Source of the DNA: Variovorax sp.
GTDB lineage: Bacteria > Pseudomonadota > Gammaproteobacteria > Burkholderiales > Burkholderiaceae_C
NCBI GenBank assembly: GCA_028292835.1
Contig: JAQGLP010000213.1
Coordinates: 1 to 5,602, forward strand
Reading direction: 5' to 3'
Length of the DNA stretch: 5,602 nucleotides
The translations under genes and the position numbers were made by a program. The notes below the pieces were generated by a model. That model did not search any database and had not been told where the DNA came from. It saw only the letters and a list, made by a program, of their open reading frames with translations. Below, piece after piece: positions 1-5,602 of the stretch; within the stretch, counting starts at the first letter, position 1; the number at the start of each line of letters is the position of its first letter.

Positions 1-1761
1 GGCCTGGGCCCGGGCTTCGATCGATTGCGCATCGACCGCCTCCAGCCGGACGAGCGGCTGGCCCTCCACCAGGTAGTCGCCCGGCGCCGCCAGCAGCGCG
101 ACCACGCGGCCGGCCTCGGGGGCGTGCAGCAGGTGCTCCATCTTCATGGCTTCGAGCACGCCGAGCTGCGCGCCGGCCGGCAGCACGTCGCCCACGTCGA
201 CCTCGAACTGCACCAGTTTCGCCGGCATCGGCGCCTTGACGGTGAAGCGGCCCGGGCCTTCGGCCGCCGCCTCGTCGGCTCCGGCCTCCGGATGTAAAAC
301 GCCTTTGGCGCCCGCCCCCCCTTCAGCGGATGCTATTGTTTTGATAGCAACCGTGTCGCGCGCTGCCGCCAGCAGCGCAGCCAGGTGCGTCTCGACAAAG
401 TGCGTGTGCACGGTCTGCGCGGCGAACTCGGGCCGCTCGGCGATGGCGCGCAGCAGCGACAGGTTGGTCGCGATGCCTTCGATGCGGCATTCGGCCAGTG
501 CGCGCAGCGAACGGCGCAGCACGTCGGCGAAACGCGCCGAGGGCGATTGCACGACCAGCTTGGCCAGCAGCGTGTCGTAGTGCGGCGAGGGCGCGAGGCC
601 GGCATAGCCGTGCGTGTCGACGCGCACGCCGGGGCCGGCCGGCAGCTCGAAGCGTGTCAGCGTGCCGCCGGCCGGGCGGGCGTGGCCCCCGGCGTCGAGC
701 ATCTCGGCGTTGATGCGCCACTGCACCGCAAAGCCGCGCTGCGGCGCGGTGCGCGCGGTTTCGATGCCCAGCGACGCCAGCGACGCACCCGCCGCCACGC
801 CCAGCTGCAGCTGCACCAGGTCGAGCCCCGTCACGGCCTCGGTCACGGTGTGCTCGACCTGCAGGCGCGGGTTGGCCTCGATGAAGACCCAGGGCAGCGT
901 CGCCGACTGTTCGTCGACCAGGAACTCGAAGGTGCCCAGGCCGCGGTAGCCGACGGCGCGCGCCATGCGCAGCGCCGCCTGCGTGATCGGCTCGCGCAGC
1001 GCCTCGGGCAGCGACGGGCTGGGCGCGATCTCGACCAGCTTCTGGAAGCGGCGCTGCAGCGTGCATTCGCGCTCGCCCAGGCTGGCGACCTCGCTGCCGT
1101 CGCCCAGCACCTGGATCTCGATGTGGCGCGCGTTGCGCATCAGCCGCTCGACGTACACGCCCTCGACGCCGAAGGCCGCGCGCGCCTCCGAGACGCAGCG
1201 CGCGTGCGCCTCGGGCAGCTCGGCCGGATCGAGCACCGCGCGCATGCCGCGCCCCCCGCCGCCGCCCAGCGCCTTGACCATGACGGCGCCGCCCTCGGCC
1301 TGCTGCGCCGCGAAGAAGGCCTGCGCCTCGGCCAGCGTCACCGCGCCGGCGCTGCCCGGCATCACCGGCACCTTGCACTGCGCGGCCAGCGCCCGCGCCC
1401 GCGCCTTGTCGCCGAACAGCGCGAGCTGTTCCGGCGTCGGGCCGACGAAGGTCAACCCGGCGTCGGCGCAGGCCTGCGCGAAGTCGGCGCGCTCGCTCAG
1501 GAAACCGTAGCCCGGATGCACCGCATCGCAGCCCTGCGCGCGCGCGACGGCCACCAGCGCCGGGCCGTCGAGGTAGGCCGCCGGGCCGGTCGCGCCGAGC
1601 GCCACCGCGGTGTCGGCGAACTGCACGTGCAGCGCCTGCGCGTCGTCGCGGGCGTAGACAGCGACGCTGGCGATGCCAAGGTCGCGCAGCGCGCGCACCA
1701 GTCGCACGGCGATTTCGCCGCGGTTGGCGACCAGGATCTTCTTGAACACAACTTCTTTCAC
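1..1761 (-). CDS. Biotin-dependent acyl-CoA carboxylase, biotin carboxylase + biotin carrier domains (partial, probably single-chain with carboxyltransferase)
   Basis: This is a cytoplasmic enzyme that carboxylates biotin using ATP and bicarbonate, then passes the carboxyl group to an acyl-CoA. Seen, numbering from GTG 1761: the biotin carboxylase N-terminus KILVANRGEIAVR (about residues 8-20); the glycine-rich ATP loop KALGGGGGRGMR (163-174); RHIEIQVLGDG; QRRFQK ending at K241; E279; the catalytic run E295-A-N-P-R299-L-Q301-V-E303-H; and R349 in WRINAE. A linker of about 35 residues (470-505) follows, with no large BT-like domain, then a biotinyl domain (about 506-575) with EAMKMEH, biotinyl lysine K540. 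The frame is unbroken for 587 codons and open at the window edge, at least 12 residues past the last carrier-domain strand, so a fused carboxyltransferase is likely (inference). Two GTG starts compete: 1761 overlaps the ligase stop (GTGA), while 1749 gives the family-typical MFKKILVANRGEIA. Variants from E. coli AccC are F for H in RRHQK and W348 in the RINAE motif. The acyl substrate cannot be read from what is visible. Confidence 0.93.
   Translation of the reverse strand, partial: MKEVVFKKILVANRGEIAVRLVRALRDLGIASVAVYARDDAQALHVQFADTAVALGATGPAAYLDGPALVAVARAQGCDAVHPGYGFLSERADFAQACADAGLTFVGPTPEQLALFGDKARARALAAQCKVPVMPGSAGAVTLAEAQAFFAAQQAEGGAVMVKALGGGGGRGMRAVLDPAELPEAHARCVSEARAAFGVEGVYVERLMRNARHIEIQVLGDGSEVASLGERECTLQRRFQKLVEIAPSPSLPEALREPITQAALRMARAVGYRGLGTFEFLVDEQSATLPWVFIEANPRLQVEHTVTEAVTGLDLVQLQLGVAAGASLASLGIETARTAPQRGFAVQWRINAEMLDAGGHARPAGGTLTRFELPAGPGVRVDTHGYAGLAPSPHYDTLLAKLVVQSPSARFADVLRRSLRALAECRIEGIATNLSLLRAIAERPEFAAQTVHTHFVETHLAALLAAARDTVAIKTIASAEGGAGAKGVLHPEAGADEAAAEGPGRFTVKAPMPAKLVQFEVDVGDVLPAGAQLGVLEAMKMEHLLHAPEAGRVVALLAAPGDYLVEGQPLVRLEAVDAQSIEARAQA
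295..350. repeat. Comamonadaceae-type palindromic repeat inside the carboxylase linker
   Basis: Two hairpins sit side by side. CGCC-TTT-GGCG lies at 300-310, and TGCTAT-7 nt-ATAGCA lies at 331-349 with possible G-T wobble pairs extending the stem. The segment is visibly richer in A/T than the surrounding gene. Read on the minus strand it is fully in frame and encodes residues about 471-489 of the carboxylase, using codons such as ATA, TTA, AAA and ACA that are scarce elsewhere in this gene. From memory, GCTATCAAAA...ATAGC next to an AAACGCC...GGCGC arm is a recurrent, mostly intergenic repeat in Comamonadaceae genomes. I could not search for other copies, and the outer limits are approximate. 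Confidence 0.6.
1758..1761 (-). promoter_or_regulatory. GTGA stop/start overlap coupling ligase and carboxylase
   Basis: The TGA stop of the acyl-CoA ligase (1760-1758) shares bases with a GTG start of the carboxylase (1761-1759). No strong Shine-Dalgarno sequence precedes this GTG, which fits translational coupling by ribosomes finishing the ligase. If the carboxylase instead starts at GTG 1749, eight bases separate the stop and start, and the purine run AAAGAAG just upstream could help initiation. Either way the two genes are almost certainly on one transcript. Confidence 0.65.
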
Positions 1762-3428
1762 TGGGAGTCTTTCAGAAGTCGGCGCAGCACCTTGCCCGCG
1801 CCGGTGGTCGGCAGCGCGTCGATGAAGCGGACGTGGCGCGGCGCCTTGTAGCTCGCCATGTTGTCGCGCGCCCAGGCGACGAGAGCCTCGGCGTCGAGCT
1901 CGGCGCCGGGCTTCCTGACGATGTAGGCCTTCACCACCTCGCCCTTTTCGGCATCCGGCTCGGCGACGACCGCGGCCTGCGCCACGGCCGGGTGCTTGAT
2001 CAGGATGGTCTCGACCTCCTCCGGGAACACGCTGTAGCCCGAGACCTTGATCATTTCCTTGAAGCGGCCGATGAAGGTGAGGTAGCCGTCGGCGTCGAGT
2101 TTTCCCATGTCGCCGGTGTGGACCCAGCCGCCTCGCAAGGTCGCGGCGGTCGCCTCGGGCTTGTTCCAGTAGCCCTTGAAGGTGCCGGGGCTGGTGAGCA
2201 CGATTTCGCCGATTTCGCCTACGGGCTTGTCCGCGCCGGTGTCACTGTCGACGATGCGGATGGTGACGCCGGGCACCGGGATGCCCTGCGTGCCCCAGCG
2301 CGGCGCGTGGCGCGGCGTGTAGGTGTCGCAGGTGTGGGTTTCCGACAGGCCGTAGGCGGCCTCGAACGAGGCGCAGTTTGGGGCGAAGCCGCGCCACTGC
2401 GCCGCCAGCGGCTCGGTGAAGGTGATGCCGAAGCTGGTCACCGGATTCATGCGCAGGCTCGACAGATCGAAGGAGGCGATGTCGCCTTGCTGCATGACCG
2501 CCACGTTCATCGGCGCGATGCTGTACCACCAACTGACCTTGTGGCGGTCGATCGCCTGCAGCACGGCGTGTGGATCGAAGCGGTGCAGCAGCACCGAGGC
2601 GGCGCCGGTCAGCACCGGGATATTGACGCCCATCAGCATGCCGGCGATGTGGTAGAGCGGCGCGATCGACAGCAGCACGTCGTCGGCCGTGACGCCGTTG
2701 CAATCGGCGGCGGCGGCCGTCTTGAACAGGGCGTTGCCGTAGCTCAGCATGGCGCCCTTGGGCAGCCCGGTGGTGCCCGAGGTGTAGGTCATGAGCGCCA
2801 CGTCGTCGAGCGCGATGGGGACCGGACGCGGCGCGCCGCCGCCTCGCATGACGGCCAGAAAATCCTCGCAGCCGGCGGGCACGGTGCGCGGCTCGCGCTG
2901 CGCGACCTGCAGCTCGGGCGGCACGTCGAGCGACGGCGCGGCGGGAAGCAGGTCGGCGTAGTGCACCACGAAGACATGTGCGAGCGCGCTCCCCGGCCGC
3001 ACCCGGTCGACCACCGGCAGCAGCGACGATGCCGCCACGATGACGCGCGCCTTCAGGTCGCCCACCTGGTAGGCCAGCTCGTGCTCCTTGTTGAGCGGGC
3101 CGCTCGGGCAGACGATGGCGCCGATCTTCTGGATGCCGAAGTGCGCGACCAGGTACTGCGGGCAGTTGTTCAGGAACAGCACCACCGGCTCGCCCTGTTG
3201 CACGCCGATCGCCTGCAGCCGCGCGGCGAAGGCGTCGCTCTCGCGGTCCAGCTCGGCCCAGCTCGTCGCGTGGCCGTACCAGAGGCAGGCGGCCTTGTCG
3301 CCGCGCTCGCGCGCGTGGGCGCGCAGGTACTCGTGCAGCGGCTGCTGCGGGCGCGCCGCCGGCGACCGGGGCGATGGCCGGGGCGGCTGCTGCTGCAGTT
3401 GCGGCGGGGTGTCGGCAGATGTCTCCAT
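1758..3428 (-). CDS. AMP-forming acyl-CoA ligase (long-chain-fatty-acid-CoA ligase-like), class I adenylate-forming enzyme
   Basis: This 556-residue protein activates a carboxylic acid with ATP to an acyl-adenylate and then transfers the acyl group to CoA in the cytoplasm. Seen: the P-loop core T214-Y-T-S-G-T-T-G-L-P-K-G225; Y359-G-L-S-E-T-H365; the ATP ribose-binding HTGD with D440; the hinge and A8 region GRFKEMIKVSGYSVFPEEVE (454-473); and the catalytic lysine K546 in TTGAGKVLRR near the C-terminus. All core motifs are present and the length is normal, so it should be active. The start ATG has a GAGGA Shine-Dalgarno nine bases upstream. Residues about 7-29 are rich in proline and glutamine, an unconserved-looking leader before the domain begins at LHEYLRAHARERGDKAA. 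It is the first gene of the leftward pair and overlaps the carboxylase by 4 bp, so its CoA product (or a downstream derivative) may be the carboxylase substrate (inference). Chain length or aromatic preference cannot be told from sequence alone. Confidence 0.94.
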   Translation of the reverse strand: METSADTPPQLQQQPPRPSPRSPAARPQQPLHEYLRAHARERGDKAACLWYGHATSWAELDRESDAFAARLQAIGVQQGEPVVLFLNNCPQYLVAHFGIQKIGAIVCPSGPLNKEHELAYQVGDLKARVIVAASSLLPVVDRVRPGSALAHVFVVHYADLLPAAPSLDVPPELQVAQREPRTVPAGCEDFLAVMRGGGAPRPVPIALDDVALMTYTSGTTGLPKGAMLSYGNALFKTAAAADCNGVTADDVLLSIAPLYHIAGMLMGVNIPVLTGAASVLLHRFDPHAVLQAIDRHKVSWWYSIAPMNVAVMQQGDIASFDLSSLRMNPVTSFGITFTEPLAAQWRGFAPNCASFEAAYGLSETHTCDTYTPRHAPRWGTQGIPVPGVTIRIVDSDTGADKPVGEIGEIVLTSPGTFKGYWNKPEATAATLRGGWVHTGDMGKLDADGYLTFIGRFKEMIKVSGYSVFPEEVETILIKHPAVAQAAVVAEPDAEKGEVVKAYIVRKPGAELDAEALVAWARDNMASYKAPRHVRFIDALPTTGAGKVLRRLLKDSQ

Positions 3429-3437
3429 GGCGTCACG

Positions 3438-3442
3438 TCCTC
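3438..3442 (-). promoter_or_regulatory. Ribosome binding site of the acyl-CoA ligase
   Basis: On the minus strand GAGGA lies nine bases before the ATG at 3428-3426. It supports this start even though the first 30 or so residues are low-complexity and would otherwise be doubtful. Confidence 0.7.
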
Positions 3443-3455
3443 AGGGTTACCGATA

Positions 3456-3471
3456 GCCGCGAAGCTGCGGC
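3456..3471. repeat. Inverted repeat GCCGC-6 nt-GCGGC in the divergent gap
   Basis: GCCGC (3456-3460) and GCGGC (3467-3471) can form a 5-bp GC stem with a six-base loop. It lies between the ligase ribosome binding site and the regulator promoter, so it would fall in the ligase mRNA leader or promoter region. It could be a leader hairpin or a second protein-binding site, but short GC inverted repeats are common in such GC-rich DNA. I found no convincing -35/-10 pair for the leftward operon in this gap. Confidence 0.3.
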
Positions 3472-3477
3472 GCTTAC

Positions 3478-3506
3478 TTGCCAGGCTTGCATGGTGCCCC
3501 AACAAT
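3478..3506 (+). promoter_or_regulatory. Predicted sigma-70 promoter of the tetR-type gene
   Basis: TTGCCA (3478-3483, 5 of 6 matches to TTGACA) and AACAAT (3501-3506, 4 of 6 matches to TATAAT) are separated by exactly 17 bp. Transcription would be expected to start six to eight bases after the -10 box, at about 3513-3514, which is the first base of the likely ATG start. The following palindrome would let a bound repressor block initiation. Predicted from sequence only. Confidence 0.5.
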
Positions 3507-3507
3507 C

Positions 3508-3521
3508 CTACCCATGGGTAG
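3508..3521. promoter_or_regulatory. Perfect 14-bp palindrome CTACCCATGGGTAG, probable TetR operator
   Basis: Seven bases on each side are exactly complementary around the centre at 3514/3515, and the T/A pair at 3506/3523 also matches. The site begins two bases after the predicted -10 box and contains the regulator's ATG at its centre. TetR-family dimers bind short palindromes of this kind next to their own promoters, so autorepression, possibly with control of the divergent ligase operon, is a natural reading. I found no second copy in the window. Confidence 0.6.
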
Positions 3522-4200
3522 AACATCCGCGACACCGCACAAACCCGGGCCTGGCGTCGGCGCGCTCCCCGCCACGCCACCCGGAGACACGGGTCGCCAG
3601 CGCGCGGCCACCTCCGGCACCGACGGGCAGCGCGAGCGCATCCTGGAGGCCGCCCGCGACCTCTTCGCCCGGCAGGGCTATGCGCTCACGACGATCCAGC
3701 AGATCGCCGACGCCGTCGGCGCGACCAAACCCTTCGTCTACTACTACTTCCGCGACAAACGGGACATCTTCGAGCGGCTGTCGTGGCCGGCCGCGGTCGA
3801 GTGCTTCACCTCGATGGATTTCCCGCCCGACGACACGCGCGCGGCCCACGTCAAGGTCGCCGAGGGCCTGCAGCGACTGGTGCGCGCCACCCTCGCCCAC
3901 TACCCGCACGCCTTCTTTCCGTACCGCGAGCCGCAGGTCTACCGCCCCGAGTACATCGCCGCGCAAAAGCGCTTGGCGCGGCACTTCTACCAGCGCTTCT
4001 GCGCGCTGCTCGAAGAGGGTCGGCGCGACGGGCATTTCGACTTCGGCGAGACGCGCCTGACCGCGCAGGCCGCCTGCAGCCTGCCGGGCTTTCTCTACAC
4101 CTGGTACCGCCCGGATGGCCGGCTCCCGCCCGACGAGCTCGCCACCGAACTGACCCGGCTCGCATGGCGCGTGCTGGGCCTTCGCCCAACCGCCGCGTAG
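3514..4200 (+). CDS. TetR/AcrR-family transcriptional regulator
   Basis: This is a 228-residue DNA-binding regulator. The N-terminal domain begins at about residue 39 with QRERILEAARDLFARQGY (39-56), followed by the helix-turn-helix TTIQQIADAVGATKPFVYYYF (59-79) and the conserved FRDKRDIF. The C-terminal ligand-binding domain ends with GFLYTWYRPDG (192-202) and LPPDELATELTRLAWRVLGL. That ending resembles TetR regulators of fatty-acid or steroid acyl-CoA metabolism such as KstR2 and FadR types (from memory), so an acyl-CoA ligand is likely but unproven. The first 38 residues are a Gly/Pro/Thr-rich extension. ATG 3514 is preferred because it is the only in-frame ATG before the domain; in-frame TTG codons at 3478 and 3487 exist, but 3478 coincides with the -35 box. 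No Shine-Dalgarno is visible, consistent with a leaderless mRNA. It is divergent from the ligase and 31 bp upstream of the binding-protein gene, so it probably regulates both. Confidence 0.92.
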   Translation: MGRTSATPHKPGPGVGALPATPPGDTGRQRAATSGTDGQRERILEAARDLFARQGYALTTIQQIADAVGATKPFVYYYFRDKRDIFERLSWPAAVECFTSMDFPPDDTRAAHVKVAEGLQRLVRATLAHYPHAFFPYREPQVYRPEYIAAQKRLARHFYQRFCALLEEGRRDGHFDFGETRLTAQAACSLPGFLYTWYRPDGRLPPDELATELTRLAWRVLGLRPTAA

Positions 4201-4220
4201 ACGGCGACAGCTCACCTCAC

Positions 4221-4224
4221 GGAG
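4221..4224 (+). promoter_or_regulatory. Ribosome binding site of the substrate-binding protein
   Basis: GGAG lies seven bases before ATG 4232, in the 31-bp gap after the regulator's TAG stop. It fixes the start that yields a complete signal peptide and indicates independent translation from a shared transcript. Confidence 0.75.
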
Positions 4225-4231
4225 ACACTCC

Positions 4232-5500
4232 ATGCAAGCTTCCCGTTTTCTCGCTCGCCGCGCCCCGCTCGCGGCCCTGGCGCTGGCCGCGCTGTGCGGC
4301 GCCGTCGCCGCCCAGTCGCAGCGGCCGACCTACAAGCTGGCCTACATCGACCCGCTGTCGGGCCCGTTCGCCAACGTCGGCGAACTGATGCTGCTGCACA
4401 CGCAGTACGCGGTCGACGACATCAACGCCCGGGGCGGGCTGCCAGGAGGCGTCCAGATGCAGCTGCTACGGTTCGACAGCAAGCTCTCCGCGCAGGAAAG
4501 CCAGAGCGCGCTGCAGGCGGCCATCGACCAGGGCGCGCAGGCCATCGTGACCGGCGGCTCGGGCTCCTCGGTGGTGGCGGCGCTGGTGACGGCGGTCAAC
4601 CGCTGGAACCAGCGCAACCCGGGCCGGGAGCTGCTGGTGCTCAACCATTCCTCCATCGACCCCGACCTCACCGGCAAGGCGTGCAGCTTCTGGCACTTCC
4701 AGACCGAGGCCAACACGGCGATGAAGATGAAGGCGATCGCCAACTACATCAAGAAAACGCCGGCGATCCAGAAGATGTACCTGCTCAACCAGGATTACGC
4801 CCACGGCCGGCAATGGGCCAGCTACGGGCGCCAGATGGTCGGGCTGGCGCGGCCCGACATCCAGTTCGTCGGCGAGGCGCTGCACCCGATCGGCCGCGTC
4901 AAGGACTTCGCCCCTTACGTGGCCAACATCCGGCAAAGCGGGGCGGACTCGGTCATCACCGGCAACTGGGGCACGGACATGAACCTGCTGCTGAAGGCGG
5001 CCGGCGACGCGGGCTACAACCTGCGCTACTTCAACCACAGCGCGGGCTCGATCCCGGGCACGGTGCTGGCCGTGTCGCAGGCCAAGGCGGGCGAGCTGAC
5101 CTGGGTGGCCGAATGGCATCCGGGCGAGGCCGGCACGCCGAAGGTCGATGCGCTGGCCAAGGCCTACAAGGCCCGCACCGGCCAGGACTTCCTCGCGCCG
5201 CGCATCGAGATGACACCGCGCCTCCTGGCCGCCGCCATCGCCAAGGCCGGCAGCACCGACTCACCCAAGGTGGCGCGCGCGCTGGAAGACCTGAGCTACG
5301 ACTCGGTGGTCGGCCCGGTGCGCATGCGCGCCGAGGACCACCAGCTGCTGCTGCCGCAGGTGGTCAACACCATCGCGCCGGTGGACGGCAAGGCCGTGAA
5401 GGTCGGCTGGGAAGGCACCCATTACGGCTTTCGCACCGACGCGGTCTATACGGGCAACGAGCTGGCGCAGGGCACCGAGTGCAAGATGGCGCGGCCCTGA
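4232..5500 (+). CDS. ABC transporter substrate-binding protein, branched-chain amino acid (Liv) type
   Basis: This is a 422-residue periplasmic receptor that would deliver a small solute to an ABC permease. Residues 1-27 form a Sec signal peptide: basic n-region with R5, R9 and R10, Ala/Leu-rich core, and predicted cleavage after AVAA (A27). The mature part has the type I periplasmic-binding fold of the Peripla_BP_6 group: YKLAYIDPLSGPFANVGE at the start, VDDINARGGLPGG, the ligand-site-like TGGSGSS (107-113), LNHSSIDPDLT (137-147), MYLLNQDYAHGRQW (about 182-195) and GNWGTDMNLLLKAAGDAGY. Two mature cysteines, C151 and C417, could form a disulphide. Family members bind amino acids, but many in beta-proteobacteria bind aromatic or aliphatic acids, so the substrate is open; neighbouring acyl-CoA genes favour a carboxylic acid (inference). 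No permease or ATPase gene follows within the visible part, so the transporter partner is elsewhere. It probably shares a transcript with the TetR gene. Confidence 0.93.
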   Translation: MQASRFLARRAPLAALALAALCGAVAAQSQRPTYKLAYIDPLSGPFANVGELMLLHTQYAVDDINARGGLPGGVQMQLLRFDSKLSAQESQSALQAAIDQGAQAIVTGGSGSSVVAALVTAVNRWNQRNPGRELLVLNHSSIDPDLTGKACSFWHFQTEANTAMKMKAIANYIKKTPAIQKMYLLNQDYAHGRQWASYGRQMVGLARPDIQFVGEALHPIGRVKDFAPYVANIRQSGADSVITGNWGTDMNLLLKAAGDAGYNLRYFNHSAGSIPGTVLAVSQAKAGELTWVAEWHPGEAGTPKVDALAKAYKARTGQDFLAPRIEMTPRLLAAAIAKAGSTDSPKVARALEDLSYDSVVGPVRMRAEDHQLLLPQVVNTIAPVDGKAVKVGWEGTHYGFRTDAVYTGNELAQGTECKMARP

Positions 5501-5539
5501 CGGGGGCCCCGGACCTTCCCGACGCGTGGCCAGCCTCCG

Positions 5540-5545
5540 TACACT
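5540..5545 (+). promoter_or_regulatory. Possible -10 box upstream of the next gene
   Basis: TACACT matches TATAAT at four of six positions and lies 31 bp before ATG 5577. The best upstream partner, TTCCCG at 5516-5521 with an 18-bp spacer, is a poor -35 match. It hints that the next gene may have its own promoter, but is not strong. Confidence 0.2.
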
Positions 5546-5576
5546 GCGGTTTCCCATTGCCTGTAGCCTGCGGACC

Positions 5577-5602
5577 ATGACCACCACCCTCGCCCTGATC
5601 GG
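5577..5602 (+). CDS. Possible start of a further gene (partial, unidentified)
   Basis: ATG at 5577 opens a frame reading MTTTLALI before the window ends. It lies 76 bp after the binding-protein stop. There is no clear Shine-Dalgarno; the nearest purine-containing stretch is GCGGA. The visible part is too short to identify. Support comes from its position, the typical first residues, and a weak promoter-like box upstream. Confidence 0.35.

Noticed and set aside
323..1378. A 351-codon minus-strand open frame within the carboxylase region
   Set aside because: It is out of register with the true carboxylase frame and gives only Arg/Ala/Gly-rich sequence.
385..1851. A 488-codon open frame on the plus strand across the carboxylase gene
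   Set aside because: It is antisense to the biotin carboxylase frame, which has full motifs; its composition is that of a shadow frame.
3478..3513. TTG at 3478 as the start of the TetR gene
   Set aside because: The TTG forms the predicted -35 box, has no ribosome binding site, and the 12 added residues show no family similarity; ATG 3514 is more economical.
1833..3521. A 562-codon open frame on the plus strand covering the whole ligase gene
   Set aside because: Its translation is His/Arg/Gly/Ala-rich with no recognisable domain, it lies antisense to a ligase with all family motifs, and long antisense frames are expected in GC-biased coding DNA.
4256..4261. Twin-arginine export signal (R9-R10) in the binding protein
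   Set aside because: The surrounding residues do not fit the S/T-RR-x-F-L-K consensus, and the hydrophobic core is typical of Sec export.
4289..4300. Lipoprotein lipobox at C22 of the binding protein
   Set aside because: The residue before the cysteine is leucine (A-L-C), where Gly, Ala or Ser is required, and a good signal peptidase I site AVAA follows at residue 27.
5502..5510. GC palindrome GGGGCCCC after the binding-protein stop as a terminator
   Set aside because: There is no loop and no following T-run, so it does not look like an intrinsic terminator.
4294..5580. A 428-codon plus-strand frame overlapping the binding-protein gene
   Set aside because: It is a shifted frame of the binding protein with no signal peptide or domain of its own.

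Overview
The window is very GC-rich with strong third-position G/C bias. Its gene types and a characteristic short repeat (GCTATCAAAA...ATAGC) point to a betaproteobacterium of the Comamonadaceae (Variovorax/Acidovorax-like). The placement rests on composition, protein flavour and memory of that repeat, not on a database search.

Layout: two gene pairs diverge from a regulatory gap of about 85 bp (3429-3513). Leftward (minus strand) are an AMP-forming acyl-CoA ligase (3428-1758) and, overlapping it by 4 bp (GTGA), a biotin-dependent acyl-CoA carboxylase with biotin carboxylase and biotin carrier domains (1761 to beyond the left edge). The carboxylase reading frame is still open at base 1, past the normal end of a biotin carrier domain, so it is probably a single-chain enzyme with a carboxyltransferase domain outside the window. 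Rightward (plus strand) are a TetR-family regulator (about 3514-4200) and, 31 bp later, a secreted substrate-binding protein of the branched-chain amino acid (Liv) ABC transporter class (4232-5500). A further plus-strand gene may begin at 5577, but only 26 bases of it are visible.

Working model (inference): the binding protein captures a carboxylic acid or amino-acid-like substrate in the periplasm, the ligase converts an acid to its CoA thioester, and the carboxylase acts on an acyl-CoA. The TetR protein, whose C-terminal half resembles regulators that sense acyl-CoA, would control both directions. A perfect 14-bp palindrome, CTACCCATGGGTAG, lies exactly on the regulator's likely start codon. 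A -35/-10 pair spaced so that transcription would start at or next to that ATG suggests a leaderless, autoregulated regulator mRNA.

The two most notable points are this overlap of promoter, start codon and operator, and a Comamonadaceae-type palindromic repeat lying in frame inside the carboxylase, where it encodes the linker before the biotin carrier domain. No RNA genes, CRISPR arrays, insertion sequences or convincing terminators were seen.
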